Source: Diphasiastrum complanatum
Taxonomy: Eukaryota; Streptophyta; Lycopodiopsida; Lycopodiales; Lycopodiaceae
Assembly: GCA_029204225.1 (NCBI GenBank)
Contig: CM055101.1
Coordinates: forward strand, 39,459,627 to 39,523,626
DNA: 64,000 nt
Reading direction: 5' to 3'
The notes under the pieces: model-generated
Told to the model about the DNA's origin: nothing
The model's database searches: none
What the model saw: the letters and a program-made list of their open reading frames with translations, nothing else
Program-made: the position numbers and the translations under genes
Shown here: positions 31,882-43,699 of the stretch, in pieces
How positions within the stretch are numbered: the stretch's first letter is position 1
How the letters are laid out: every line of letters begins with the position of its first letter

Positions 31882-34301
31882 GAGTCTTTTGTCTGTTAAG
31901 AAAGTCTAAAAAGACTAAGATCATAGCTAACAGTATTCAAATCTGATAATGCTTTGCTTTGTATTTTGCAGGAAAACTTACCCAGTCTCTCTTGACTGGA
32001 AGAGATCAAGGTTATGTCTAATTATCTGCCGATTTTGATTGATTTTATTGTGTCGTACCACTTTGGAATACAGGGATTTGCAAATAGTCCTTAGATATAT
32101 GCTCGGAACGTACAGGGGCGAAAAATTATGAATTTGCGATCAAAGAGACAGTATTGTTAATGCTAATCCTCCAATGGACTCCGGGAATTATTCCACTTTG
32201 GTTGTAAGGGAGTAAAAAAATGCATTACGCAATGCTGGGAAACAAACACACTGTAAATTTATACAAACTAAGCATTGGCCTGTTTTTAATAATGAATTTT
32301 TCTCTCAATGCTTGATACTCAATCCCAAGCGGTCTTGGTTACTGCATCATTGTAACGAACATCATATATGCCGAAGATTGACCGAGCATCCTTGATGGTG
32401 TACAGATTTACGTGTAAAACCTGTACATTGTGTTCATGTTCTCAAAAGCAGTTGTCGCAGATTTGATCATTGATGTTAATTTGCCAAGCATGTTGGCCAT
32501 AGCTAGACTTTTGTTGAGCCCAAAATTTCATGGAAGATTCACTATGCTGTGATGCGCTCCAATGATTGTCAACGTCCTGTTTTACTTTCAAACAGGGGCA
32601 AAATGTTGAGCAAAGTCTCAACTCAACTCAAATTTGGAAATTGCCCTTCTATTTCAAAGGTAGAATTGAACAATCATATATCATGGAAGGTCAAATTTTA
32701 AATTTTCTTTTTAAAAATAAAAGAAGACATTTTTTAGGCTTCAATTTTTCAACAGTTTTAGACTGAAAGGTGAATAAAAAAGTCAAATGAATAAATGTCA
32801 TATGAAAGTTATGAATAAAAAAAAGCCCTGAAGTTTGAAAGGTGAATATGCAGGTCAAATTTCAAGCATGACACAAATTCCCAAAGATGCCTTTTTAGTT
32901 TATGCAATTTCAAGCATGAGTCATGACCCCCATTTTTCATCCTCAGGCTTCGGGCTATGCCAGTTGGCTGGATGACCTAATGTTTGAAAGTCAAGGGCAT
33001 TGACCAATTTCCTAAGGATGGGAACTTGGAAAAAATTAGAATGCAACCACAAAGGATGGCTCTTATACTTTGGGAACACTCTAGAAAGTTCAACATTTCG
33101 TTGGCATATTGTCTTTGTGCGAACGAATATTGAACATTCTCGACTGTTCCCAGAATCAATGAAGGATACGCTAGAACATCTCACGTATGAGGCCTCACCT
33201 CTACATGTGACACACTTTGGACACAGAGAATGGGTTATGGCTCTTTATATTTGAGAACACTCTAGAGAGTAGATGGGTAGGCCTGCCTTTTGAAGCCTTC
33301 CATGCCCTTCACATGGGATTTTGATTGTGTGGGTTGTATACTATACTTCACCATATATAAAAATTTCATAAATGATGCTTCAGATCAGTCTACTATAGCT
33401 GATGGTTTTGATAAACCACCAAGGAAAGCAAGAGCTTATGCTTCCATGCCTGTCTTCTACATCTCCTCTTTAATCTCCAGTAAAACCTGACTTTGTGCAG
33501 AAGGCCCCAGAGGGGCCCAGTTGCAGCAACTGAAAGCCACTGGATGAGAAAAACTTCCAACAAAGCAAGAAACAGAAAAGGCAATCCAACCTAGCAATCA
33601 GGAAATTTCACTGATCAAAAATGAACGACCAATCTGATTTTAACTTTTCTTTCTTCAATGGATTCCTCGTATTAATAAAAAATTCTGTCAAAAATCAGAA
33701 CAGACGAGGGGAAAAGGTCATGTGCGTTTATGAGTGACTAAGTGATGAGGTCAACTTCAATTGCACTGTGTATAAAGTTATGAATTCCCACCATGCTAGA
33801 GTAAATTCGTTCAAGATAGTTTAGATTTGTTTGTTCTGCATTCATCATTATTATCGAAGTTAACTTGCATTGTACACCTCTACATACACTTCTACAACAT
33901 GATAGTTTTACAATCTAATTATAGCCTGTTAATGCCAGATGAAGTAACCTCACTTTGTTCTACCTATTAGATTATTGAAGTTGCATGTCAACTTCAAGAT
34001 TTTGATTTCTGATGAGTTTGCATCAAGAAATTGATCTGTTATCTCTTTATGCTCTAAATTTCTGAGAGTTTTTAAGTCTTTTCGCGTATCCTAATTTTGA
34101 GGCAGGTCACATTGTTAAAAACAGCTTTCTCACCCTTTGAGCCAAGGTGCATGATAACAAAGTAAATCATCTTAAAAAATCTAGATAACAGAGACAATTT
34201 GTACGAAATGGACATAGTATTGTGACAAGGTTGCTAGTATGTTCCCAAAAACTTAGAACTGCCTAGCAAATAATGAAGCCAATCATTTCTGATTGGCATT
34301 A
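31882..34301. other. Intergenic region between convergent genes
   Basis: This stretch should hold the 3' UTRs of both neighbours. No ORF is convincing. An imperfect direct repeat, TGGCTCTTATACTTTGGGAACACTCTAGA near 33057 and its variant near 33237, lies 180 bp apart. The rest is AT-rich. Confidence 0.5.
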
Positions 34302-37300
34302 CTAACGATAACGCTTCAATGATAAAGTATTGTTCCGCTTCCAAGTAGCATGAATGGAAGGTCTGGCCTTGATAAACCGATGACCTTTCCCACGTAGACC
34401 CCGGTATTTCTTCCCGGCTGATGTGAGCCCTCGTAGCTCGCGATGCTTGTGGACTGGCTGGCATATCCAATTGATACGAGGATCCTTGCGAATAGCTGTG
34501 TGTGAAGGGTCAACCAAAATCACCTCAAAATACTTATATGTGGAATCCTGCAAAAAAAATTGGTACAAAGCAAGTCAAATAGCAGTTAGAAGAATGCACC
34601 AGCTGCCAATTGATCAGCTTATATAAGGTGCATGCATAGCTGAGTGAACAGCAGAACATACGACATGATGGTTCAGTCATAGGACCCGTAAAAAAGCTCA
34701 TGATTAAGATTTTTATGTCGTGGGAGCTAGCAAGACTACAACCAGTTACAAACAGGAAAGCTCAACTGTCTTCACAAAAAAACCCAAAACAGTCACACCC
34801 AGAGATGCCTAAAACAAAAATTGTCATAAAAATTATAAATGAAGATCGAAACCGAAAGTAAAGCAACTCAATGTGATCAGTAATGTTGCAAAAAGACATT
34901 CTCAGTGTCTCAAGCATCCAGCATTTTAGAAACCACCAGTCTGTTATAGGCAACTTAGCGATTCCAAGTCCTACCTTAGCTTTCTCCTCTGAGCATCTCT
35001 CTGCAGTCCAGCTTCCTTGCACTCCCTATTCTCCAAGTCCTAGCTTAGCTCTCTCCACATCCCAGCATCTCTCTGCAGTCCAGCTTCCGTGCTGTCCCTT
35101 TTCTCCAAGTCCCCCATCTGCCTTTCCCAAACTCTTCCAGCTCCCATCCTCCTCCATATCCCCAAAATCAGGCTCTCAATTCCTCCTAAGGAGCCAACTT
35201 GAACTACCTTCTCCTGCATCTCTCTGCAAGCTCCCAATACCCTCATGTTTATGGCTACAGCCTGTAGGTTAGAGCTTCCCAGCTATGCAAAACCCTCCAC
35301 GGGAAAAAATGTTACATTTGCACAATGCATCAGTGCAGCATTGAATCAAGTGAAACATGATGTTGGTTATGAGAGTTGTAGGTTACAAGGGTCTAAATTG
35401 GAAAATGGCATTTATAAAAACGGAACTAATGGCTATTGTGCATGCAACTTATAATGAAGAACATCTGAAGATCTTGCTTACAAAGCACCAAAAGGGATAA
35501 CAGTGGAGACAAACCACCCGACCAAGTAGAAGCTAGAGATCAATACACAATAGCGTCCTCCCAAGCCACGGTGTGTGAATGCTGATGAGGAGAGACAATA
35601 GGCAACTGGAAAATGAAAGCCAATGATATAGGTAAGCAAGTTTCCACAGGGATGTATAACATACTAAACATAACTCCAATCACTATTGATAGTCCTCAAC
35701 ATGCATATAGCCATCACACATTATGTATTGCTCCACATGTCATTATTTGAATGGCTCTCAAAGTTATTAATTTACAAATTGGATTGAAATGGAATTTCAA
35801 GGCATAACTAAGAATCTCGACTACTTGAGGCCTGCTACCTATGCTTGGATTATCCCCAATCCTTGATAACTGGACATGTACGTAACACAACCTTCTCATG
35901 GATGACTTTACCGTAAAGATGGAACATTTGAGTCTTAGATACTTACTTGATCAACAACTCATCAAAGAAAAGCACTTGAAGTTGGCTAATATCTTACAAT
36001 CATTTGACTTCAATTGATGCACCGACTAGAAAAAGATATTGTCGTGGCAGATGATGTACAAATATTCTCGATAAATGCCACATCCATGGCTTTCAATGTT
36101 TCCTCAAATTGTGGTTCTCAAATCGCTTCGAAACGGCAATGTTCAAATCATTGAAAACAAAAATAAACAAAAAAAAGGGGTGAGGGCCAAAAAAAAGAGT
36201 CCTTTTAAGGGGGGGGTCTTAAAATTTTATTTTATTTTGGATATAATCTTCACTAAATCAATGTGCAAACCTCTCCTATATCTAATCCAAGCTAGTGCAA
36301 AAATATGATTTAATTTGAATAGAAGTTAAGATATCTTCACTGAATTAATGCACCAGCAACAAAGCTCTCCTATATATGATCTATGTGAATTGTCCTAGTG
36401 CCCCAAGAGTAGGTGTAGATCACATGCACACACGTAAGTCCACATTCACTTTCAAGCATTCACACAAAGATTAGCATGCCAAGTTTCTATTACTTCTAAA
36501 AAGGTGAAAAGCAAACTCGGTGATAAGGAAGTCTAGCACTGAAGAACAAAGACAATCAAATGAAGCCCCTACTTTCTCATAGAAGAATAAGAGAAACTTA
36601 CATGATATCACTTTAGTTTGCCCAAAGCCTAACTAAAAAGCACCAGTAAAATAAAAAGAATCACCTCAAACCATATGGCTCAGACTTGGACGAAGATAGT
36701 ACATAACATAATAAAGAAGACGTGCGCACACCTTTGACCTCATGAAGTCCACATACAAATGCTCACGCCATCAACTTCATGCATGGCATGGACCGAATGC
36801 TACAACATCCTTACTCGCTTCATCAATGCCAAAACAATGTAGGTCATATGCTCAATGTGCATCCACATTTGCTCTCACATATTTGTACAAAGACAAATGT
36901 ACTGAGTTCTTGTCACTTTTTTACAGCATAAGGGAATATTCAATCATGATGAGAGCTAGCACTAAGGAGCAAAATAGACGTTACACTCCCCAGTTCCTAT
37001 ATACCAAATTGGTCTATCCATCGACCTCTAGAAATGCCATCCCATTCAAGGTTATTTTTGGTACGTTACTAGGCCCTCACAAAAGAAGCATTCTATCAAG
37101 ACTTTTCCAACATTTTGATAACGCACCAACATGCGTTGAGGGCCGTATGTGTCAAAGACATCACAACTTATGAAATTAGTAACTACCTTTACATATAAGG
37201 AGAAAGAGCTTGAAGATTATGGCTTCCGTAGCATGCCTATGCATGTTATGATATGGTGTGTTGTATGAGAACTTTACACTTATATATATACATTCTCCTT

Positions 37301-40300
37301 GTTACCAAAATGATAACTGTGACCCTTATGAGCTTGATGTCCATGAACCAGATTTTCGACTAATGCATTTGCATCTAATTGCACAACTTTGAACCTTCCT
37401 CTCAATTACCAATGTTTCAAATTTTGCATATTCTCTTGCAAGTTATTACAACTTTTTACTTCTGCTAATGCAATCAAGATTTTAAAACAATGCACATTCA
37501 GAAGCCATTGCGGTCCTAAAACTACCCTTGGAGTTTCAATCTAACCTAAGGTGAGGTTTGTTCATAACAATGCATGCAAATGTTTGACTTTCAATTTGAA
37601 GTGCAAACGTGTTTGCAAACTCAAACATTTGCTAGTAACTATGGTGGGAACTACACACAATATATCATTTGCAATGTGCTCTATGCAAGAACATATGGTC
37701 TATTGATGCTTTATGATCTAATCCACTTATGCACAAGGATGTTCCTATAAGGTTTTGACTTGAGATGTATGACTTTCTTGCAATTAACCCAAGAATTTGA
37801 CCCTATGACAATTGTGGTGAGTGGAGTAGTCATGATGAGGCTCCAAAAATGGAAAGGGTTTCATTTTGGATATTATTCCTTAGAGCCTATATTTGCATGA
37901 GGCACACGTCCTCACTAGTGACTGTAAATTGACATGGAACAACATGCAAGGAATAGCAAATCAAAGACCAATGCCTTCAGCTTCCAAGTGCACTCAATTC
38001 CCCGATTAATATCAATAAAGAAACTTTAATGATGGCTACAATCCATATAATCATAGGCTCACAAGGAAACCCCAAGGAAAACCCAAGTCGGGACTGGATT
38101 TCTTAAACAAACATGTCCTCCTTGACCGTGGACTTAATCAACCCCATGCCACAAATGGATCCTTATGAAGGCTGTCCCTGTATAGTGGTCATTGTGACAT
38201 GTGTCAATCATAAAATCTTAACATTTAATCCATTCTTAAACTCAAACTAGCATGGTGAGAGCAAGAAATCAAGAAACAAGATAAAACAAAGTTACGTAAA
38301 GTAGGATAGAAATCTCCATTATTAATGATCGTTCAATACATCAAGCCTTAAGCTAGAGCATGATCAAGCTCTCACGTGACGGTAGGCACATGAACCAAGC
38401 TCTCCAAGAAAGCTCTCGTAGAAAAGCTCCAAATCACATAGAAAGTTCAAATTTAGAAAATGTAGAATAGGCTCCAAATTCGCACAATCTCCTCTATTTA
38501 TAATGGTTTTTTGTACCTCCAGTATGTGTTTGGAGCCTTATTTGGCTAAATTGATAAAAGTCTTGCTATTTAGGGCAGTTGTTCAAGCCTTCTTACTAAC
38601 TTTCCTACTAACTAGTCCTATTCTAACTTAGCACCATGGCTCTATTAAGCAATACTTGTTCCTGAGCATATGGACTAATTACATGCGACACACGACACTC
38701 CCCCTACTTAAGCGTTTTTGTCTTCAAAAGTGAAGACCATGTGACTTTTGGTCAAGTGTCATGCTCCAAACATCCTTTGGCAAAATCCAACATCTCAAGC
38801 CACCTCTTCAAATAAGAATAATCTTCCCATGCATTGTCTTCAAATGGCAACCCTTTCCATTTGATTAGGTATTGTTGTGATCAATTTCCATTTTGTAGCC
38901 AAAAATTGCCTTTGGTTTTACCACCAGTTCTCCTTCTTCATTAAAGGTGGTAGTTCGGCCACTGTTAAGACATTCTTGATGATATGCTTCTTCAGCAAAC
39001 TTGCATAGAACACATTGTGCATTTTTGAATGGTTGATAAATCCAATTCAAATGCTAGTTGTATCATTCTTCAAATAGTTTGAAATGGTCCATAAAAGCGA
39101 GGAGACAGCTTCTCATTTCGAGTCTTCTTTGATATCGATTGACGATAAGGTTGTAATCATAGATAAACATATTCACCTTCGAGAAACTTTCAAAAAGACC
39201 ATAAGTTGTCAACATGATACTTCATCTTTTGTTGAGCCTCTCACATATGATCTTGGTTTGCCTTTAAAATGTTTTGCATATGTTGCAACTCATTGGTTAC
39301 CACTATTATTGTTACATCTACCAGCTCAACATCAATTGGTTGTACTGGTTCCTATCCATACAATGCATAGAAAGGGATCATTTCCATAGACATGTGAGGC
39401 GTTGAATAGTAACTAGATTCAGCAAGATGCAACCAATCAATCCATTTTGTTTGTTGATCTACTACCAAATACCACGAGTAACATTTCAACCATTGAGAGC
39501 TCTCTTCGTTTGACCACTAGTCTCTAGGTGGAATGTCGTGCTCAAACATAGTTTGGTTTTCAACTTGTCTAGGATCCCTATCACACACTATTTCATTTGG
39601 CATATTTTGTGAGTCGGTCCACCACCACACAAATTCAACTGTATCTTCCCAAAGTTGTGGGAGATGGGATGAAATCCATACTAATGTTTTCCACACCAAT
39701 GTGATGGGATTGATAATGGTTGTAACAAACCAGGTTTTTCTCACATGTTCTGCGTTCTTGACCTAGCATGATGTACATTCTCGAAACATCTTGCTTCATC
39801 CTTGCCATTTGACCACACTATGAAGAGAATGTAATTCATAAAGAAATTGAGGAATCAACCTAGATTTCGACACAAGAACTATTCTTCTATTGTCATATAT
39901 TAGAATCACATCGTTAAGTTAATATCTAGAATGACTGGCACTTGGGTTCCAATGCATCTCCTATGACTTGCATAACAGCTACATCTTTGGCATACTCATC
40001 CACGATGATGGATTTCCAATCGTTTTCCAACAAAATGAGTGGATTCAACATGCATTTCTCTAGCATGCAACATAGTCCCTGTAGCGTATGATCTTGTCTT
40101 GTGGGAATGCAATTTTTCTCAGCTTCTTGGAAGACGGATATATATACTTCTCCATAGACCTACCCCCCCCCTGCGTACAGGTGATGCAGGCTCGGCTTGT
40201 GTCTCAGCAACAACATCAACCCACCCCACATCCTCTCAAATGTCCATGTCCATCTCGTCGTCCAAGGCCTCATCCAACTCCTCCTCAGCCTCATCTCCAC

Positions 40301-43300
40301 CCTCCTCTCTTGTATCCTTTCCATCGGCCTTGGCCATGGATCTAGTGGTCCTGCGCTGCATCCTCTCATGACATTCCAACTCCCAATGACACTCTGAAAA
40401 TATCTCATCATCAGACGTAGCCTTTGTGTGTGTATGGTCTATTGCAGTGTCCATGGATCTAAGGCACTCCTTAGGATTCACCTGCATAGGTGTACCATCT
40501 CTCCACATGTGAGCGGCTTCAACAAAAGCTTGTCATACTCACCCTGAGATCCAATGGAACATCCTTGTTTACACAAAGATGGGACATTGTCAGATTTTCG
40601 AAATGAACGAGTCATCAAAAAGCACAAACAAAGTGTTGACAATTTACACAAATGCTTGTGGGACAACCTTGACCTGGATACACATTCCGTGTATTGTCCT
40701 CCAGCCGTCCACAAGCTCGACGTCTGTGCGTATGGCTCCAATAGCCCACATAGGGTGAAGCAAATGAGCAGCTGCGTGTATGGGCAATCCCACCTCGAAT
40801 AGCTAATATCCTATAGAAACCAAAAACGTAATCACTGCATTGTAGGTAAAACAACTCAACGATGCTAAAAGGTATTCCAAAACAAATGCACAAATATATT
40901 ACAAAAAAAGTAAGCGGTCGTTGAAGGGTCTCCCCAATCCTGTTCATAAACTCGTAAATGAGGCCAAGTGTAGAACACTCTCAATCTACCAACCTTAGCA
41001 CATGGTACATTGGCTACAGGACCTCAACCAGCTGCTCAGCAATTCGCCATAAATCATCTCCAAAAACAATCCTTTGGAACCCAAGTCTAGTCGGTTCATT
41101 GCTACGATGTCACTGTGTGAATTCAGGGCTGGCTGCCATCTGGCACAATGCAGGTCAAACCCGGAGCAATCGCTCCAACATGACGAAGTCGTAGACAAAG
41201 CGTGTGGGTGCTAGCTTCTTCAGATACAATGGGCTATATGTCTTCAACCTTCTTCCTCCTGGTTACAAATGTAATCAGGAAGATGGCACTAGATGTGATG
41301 GTGGAAACTTAGGGAAGGCCCCCTATGTCATGCATGAAAAGTCAACAGCGCCATCTTAGGAAGCATCCACACCCCTGAGAAATACAACTAACATGAAACC
41401 AAGATGTTGATAATGGGCCTGCACCTAAAATTAGTCCATCCATCCGATAGAATAGAGCAACCACATGTGGCCTAGTCATGTCGTATGGGGTTGAGCTCTC
41501 TCGTGATGCATGCATGCTCATCTGTGAATGGACTTCAATGTAATATGCTTTGTTCAGTTAATAGTTACTTACAAGTTACTATGCTTTGCAATGTGTTTGA
41601 AATTTTGTTTACATCCCTAAATGTTGTTTTTTCCCACCCTAATACATAGTTTAAAAAAAAACAAAATATTTGCAACGTTCCGATCCGGAACGCTCTCGGA
41701 CCGGAACGCTGCTATGGCATCTATATCGAAAAACACAACCAAACCAAGGGCTAGTAATAGCAAAACCATTTGGTACAGGTAATTGCTTTTTGACAAAAAA
41801 AACATATACAGTTGAACTACCAAATCAGAAACAATGCACAAGGGAAACGATTTAATGCCCATGATTCAAACAAAAAAATTTCACATAAGATTATATAATA
41901 ATGCTCTTGATGAAAGCAATGCATGTTCCCAAAAGTATAGAACTAAACAAGCTGGCTTGCAATAGTGTGCTCAGTTAAACTAATGCTACAAGAAGCCCCC
42001 ATTAAAAGCACGATGTGGCCACATAATACAGGCTAGTCCTATACAAGGACATTCCATGACAATGTAAACACAAGAAAACGTCAAAAGATATATTACTATG
42101 TTTTGAGGTGTAACTGCAGACCAGCCTATGTGGAATCACCTCGTTGTTACAATAACCATATATATCCGTTAGAACATACAGTGGAATCGATTGAGATCAA
42201 TTGGTTCCACCCGAAAACCCAGTGGAATCACAAAGCCAAGCTGGTTCTGAGGCATAGTGGAGGCTTAGATTTTTTTTGTTGGGTTGCAGGAAGGTTATGC
42301 ATAACCATCCTGGTGCTGATGTCAGCGTTCTTTAGAGCCAGGTTACTGCGTGGTCACCTGCCTCCATTTACAGGGAACGAGATTCCAACTACTATCACAA
42401 ACTACACAAATGTATGAAGAATGTACGGTGTCCCTTGATACCAGTCTTTTGGGGGATGACCACACTGGCTAAGAGGCTCCAGGTGGGATCTGAGCCCTCA
42501 GATATTAAGGCCATCTTCCAACGGATAGTACTAGTAATACTAACCCTAAGTTGACGCCAATACAATAAGGGCATGCACTCTTTCATAGAGACTTCATAAA
42601 ATTGAAACATATACTTCCAGAAAATGACTATACATCATGAAGAGTACAGCACCTGATTGATCCAATAAGAATTGACAACACGCAATCCCCCAAGCTTACG
42701 CCCAGCACGTTCCTCTGCAACGGATCTCAAATTCCTCTGAAACTTGAGCTTTGTAATACCCTGATTTTTCGGCTTTCCATACACAATACCTTTCGGCACA
42801 GGTCTTTTTCTTCCCCCGCGACGCACTCTAATACGATAAACAACATAACCCTATAGAAGGAACACAAAAACACATAGCAGATGCGAGATGTACTTGTCAT
42901 ATAGCACCAGGTGAGAAATAGTATGATAAAACAAAACACAAAGAAAGAAAGAAAAGCGAGATTTTTGTTAGACACAAGAACAAAAGCAAAGTAATAGATC
43001 AAGATAAACTTGTCATCTGAAAGATTTTATTTTAGAAAACAAAAAAGAGAATTTACACAAAGGTCAAGAAAAGTGAGGGATGAATAAGAAAGGAAGAAAA
43101 AAAGCGGAGAAAAGTGAGCTATTACACTAAAAAGGTGAACAAAAGCAACCAAAAGTGAACTGTTACATTAGAAAGAAGAACAACATCAAAGAAAAGTGAG
43201 AAATATTAGAAAGAAAGGATCCTCTGGAAAGGTGATGTGACTTGCCTGCTTGGCTTTGTAACCCAGGCGCCGGGCCTTATCGGAGCGTGTGGGCCTGGTG

Positions 43301-43535
43301 ATGCGAACAATGCCAGGAAGCTGCCTGTATTCCCAGCACCGTACACGAAGCAGGAACCTCAACACGTCAGACTGCTTCTTCCGCCATAGCTCCTCAACAT
43401 ATTTGTATGCCCCTGCATACACAAACAGCATCCACCTCTCTGTACTCAGCAAAAAGTATCAATGTGAACACAATGAGTTGCATTGATCAGAATAAATATA
43501 ACGTGAAGAAAAGGGAGACGCTGGGGGCTACCCAT
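34302..43535 (-). CDS. RPL15: Large-subunit ribosomal protein L15 (eL15), four exons
   Basis: Coding exons on the minus strand: 43535-43532 (ATGG), 43412-43246, 42850-42653 and 34547-34302. They sum to 615 nt: 204 codons plus a stop, the length of plant eL15. Phases fit exactly. Readable segments are [20 protein letters not shown] (exon 2), [20 protein letters not shown] and [17 protein letters not shown] (exon 3), and [20 protein letters not shown] with [10 protein letters not shown] at the end (exon 4). The protein belongs to the 60S ribosomal subunit and is rich in Arg/Lys for rRNA binding. Splitting after ATGG is common for plant ribosomal genes. Intron 2 has a GC donor (CAG|GCAAGT). Intron 3 (42652-34548) is 8.1 kb and full of transposon remnants. 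No reading-frame damage is seen, so the gene is probably live. Confidence 0.96.
34548..38192. other. RPL15 intron 3, part without recognised genes
   Basis: There is no supportable ORF. A 72-bp period tandem (about two copies, 34966-35110) contains GCATCTCTCTGCAGTCCAGC at 34993 and 35065. A dispersed repeat lies at about 35470-35900. The segment 36165-36215 has A-rich and G-rich runs. Confidence 0.5.
35470..35900. repeat. Dispersed repeat family 2, copy in RPL15 intron
   Basis: Shares the blocks GGAGNCAAACCACCCGACCA, CAATAGCRTCTCCC, AATTACNNA and AAGGCATAACYAA with 45640-46075, in the same order and orientation. A shorter, more diverged piece is at 47060-47180. Non-coding; possibly an old LTR or non-autonomous element. 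Confidence 0.55.
38193..38697 (-). repeat. Probable 3' LTR of the gypsy remnant
   Basis: It ends ACACACGACA and is followed on the right by CTCCCCCTACTT, the complement of a polypurine tract (AAGTAGGGGGAG). The left end is set tentatively at the TG of TGTGACATG. The pol stop lies about 60 bp beyond the tract, as expected. The mate LTR was not found. Confidence 0.5.
38755..39900 (-). pseudogene. Ty3/gypsy chromovirus remnant: integrase end and chromodomain
   Basis: Minus-strand readings: integrase core remains ([20 protein letters not shown] near 39600), integrase C-terminal part ([20 protein letters not shown] and PFYALYG near 39400), then a chromodomain ([15 protein letters not shown] near 38930 and [18 protein letters not shown] near 38860). 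The chromodomain marks the chromovirus branch and is thought to steer insertion to particular chromatin. Frames are broken throughout. It lies within RPL15 intron 3, on the same strand as the gene. Confidence 0.8.
40150..41250 (-). pseudogene. hAT-like (DUF659-type) transposase remnant
   Basis: Minus-strand pieces in order: [20 protein letters not shown] and [10 protein letters not shown] (near 41070-40985), [20 protein letters not shown] (near 40940), then after decay [16 protein letters not shown] (near 40770). The last resembles the PLHAAAYFLNP signature of hAT-like plant transposases; the W...L..LEP.Y..LR..D segment before it fits too. An acidic tail (40508-40236, [16 protein letters not shown]) may be its C-terminus. 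Stops and frameshifts abound, and no terminal inverted repeats were identified. It sits in RPL15 intron 3. Confidence 0.6.
41251..42652. other. RPL15 intron 3, proximal part
   Basis: No ORF of note. A compact inverted repeat, GTTCCGATCCGGAAC at about 41678-41692 followed by CGGACCGGAACG, could fold back on itself. The rest shows nothing. Confidence 0.4.
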
Positions 43536-43624
43536 CGCTGCCGAGGAGGAAGAGGAGAGGATTGTCGAGAAGAGCGATGGCGAACACGAAAGATAATAAA
43601 GAGTTAAGAACAAAGACGACGATG

Positions 43625-43633
43625 AAACCCTAA
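43625..43633. promoter_or_regulatory. Telo-box (AAACCCTAA) upstream of RPL15
   Basis: AAACCCTAA lies about 90 bp upstream of the RPL15 start codon. The telo-box is a known element of plant ribosomal-protein and translation-factor promoters. The leader between it and the ATG is pyrimidine-rich on the coding strand (CTCTCCTCTTCCTCCTC), which is also usual for such genes. That it acts here is inference. Confidence 0.65.
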
Positions 43634-43699
43634 GACAGTCACGTGGTCCAATGGTCGCCAAAATGGCCACCCACCATGATCTCTTAGAGAGGACGGCAT

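Noticed and set aside
40236-40508. Acidic minus-strand ORF as an independent gene
   Set aside because: It lies directly behind the hAT-like segments on the same strand, where such proteins often have an acidic tail; a separate gene is less likely.
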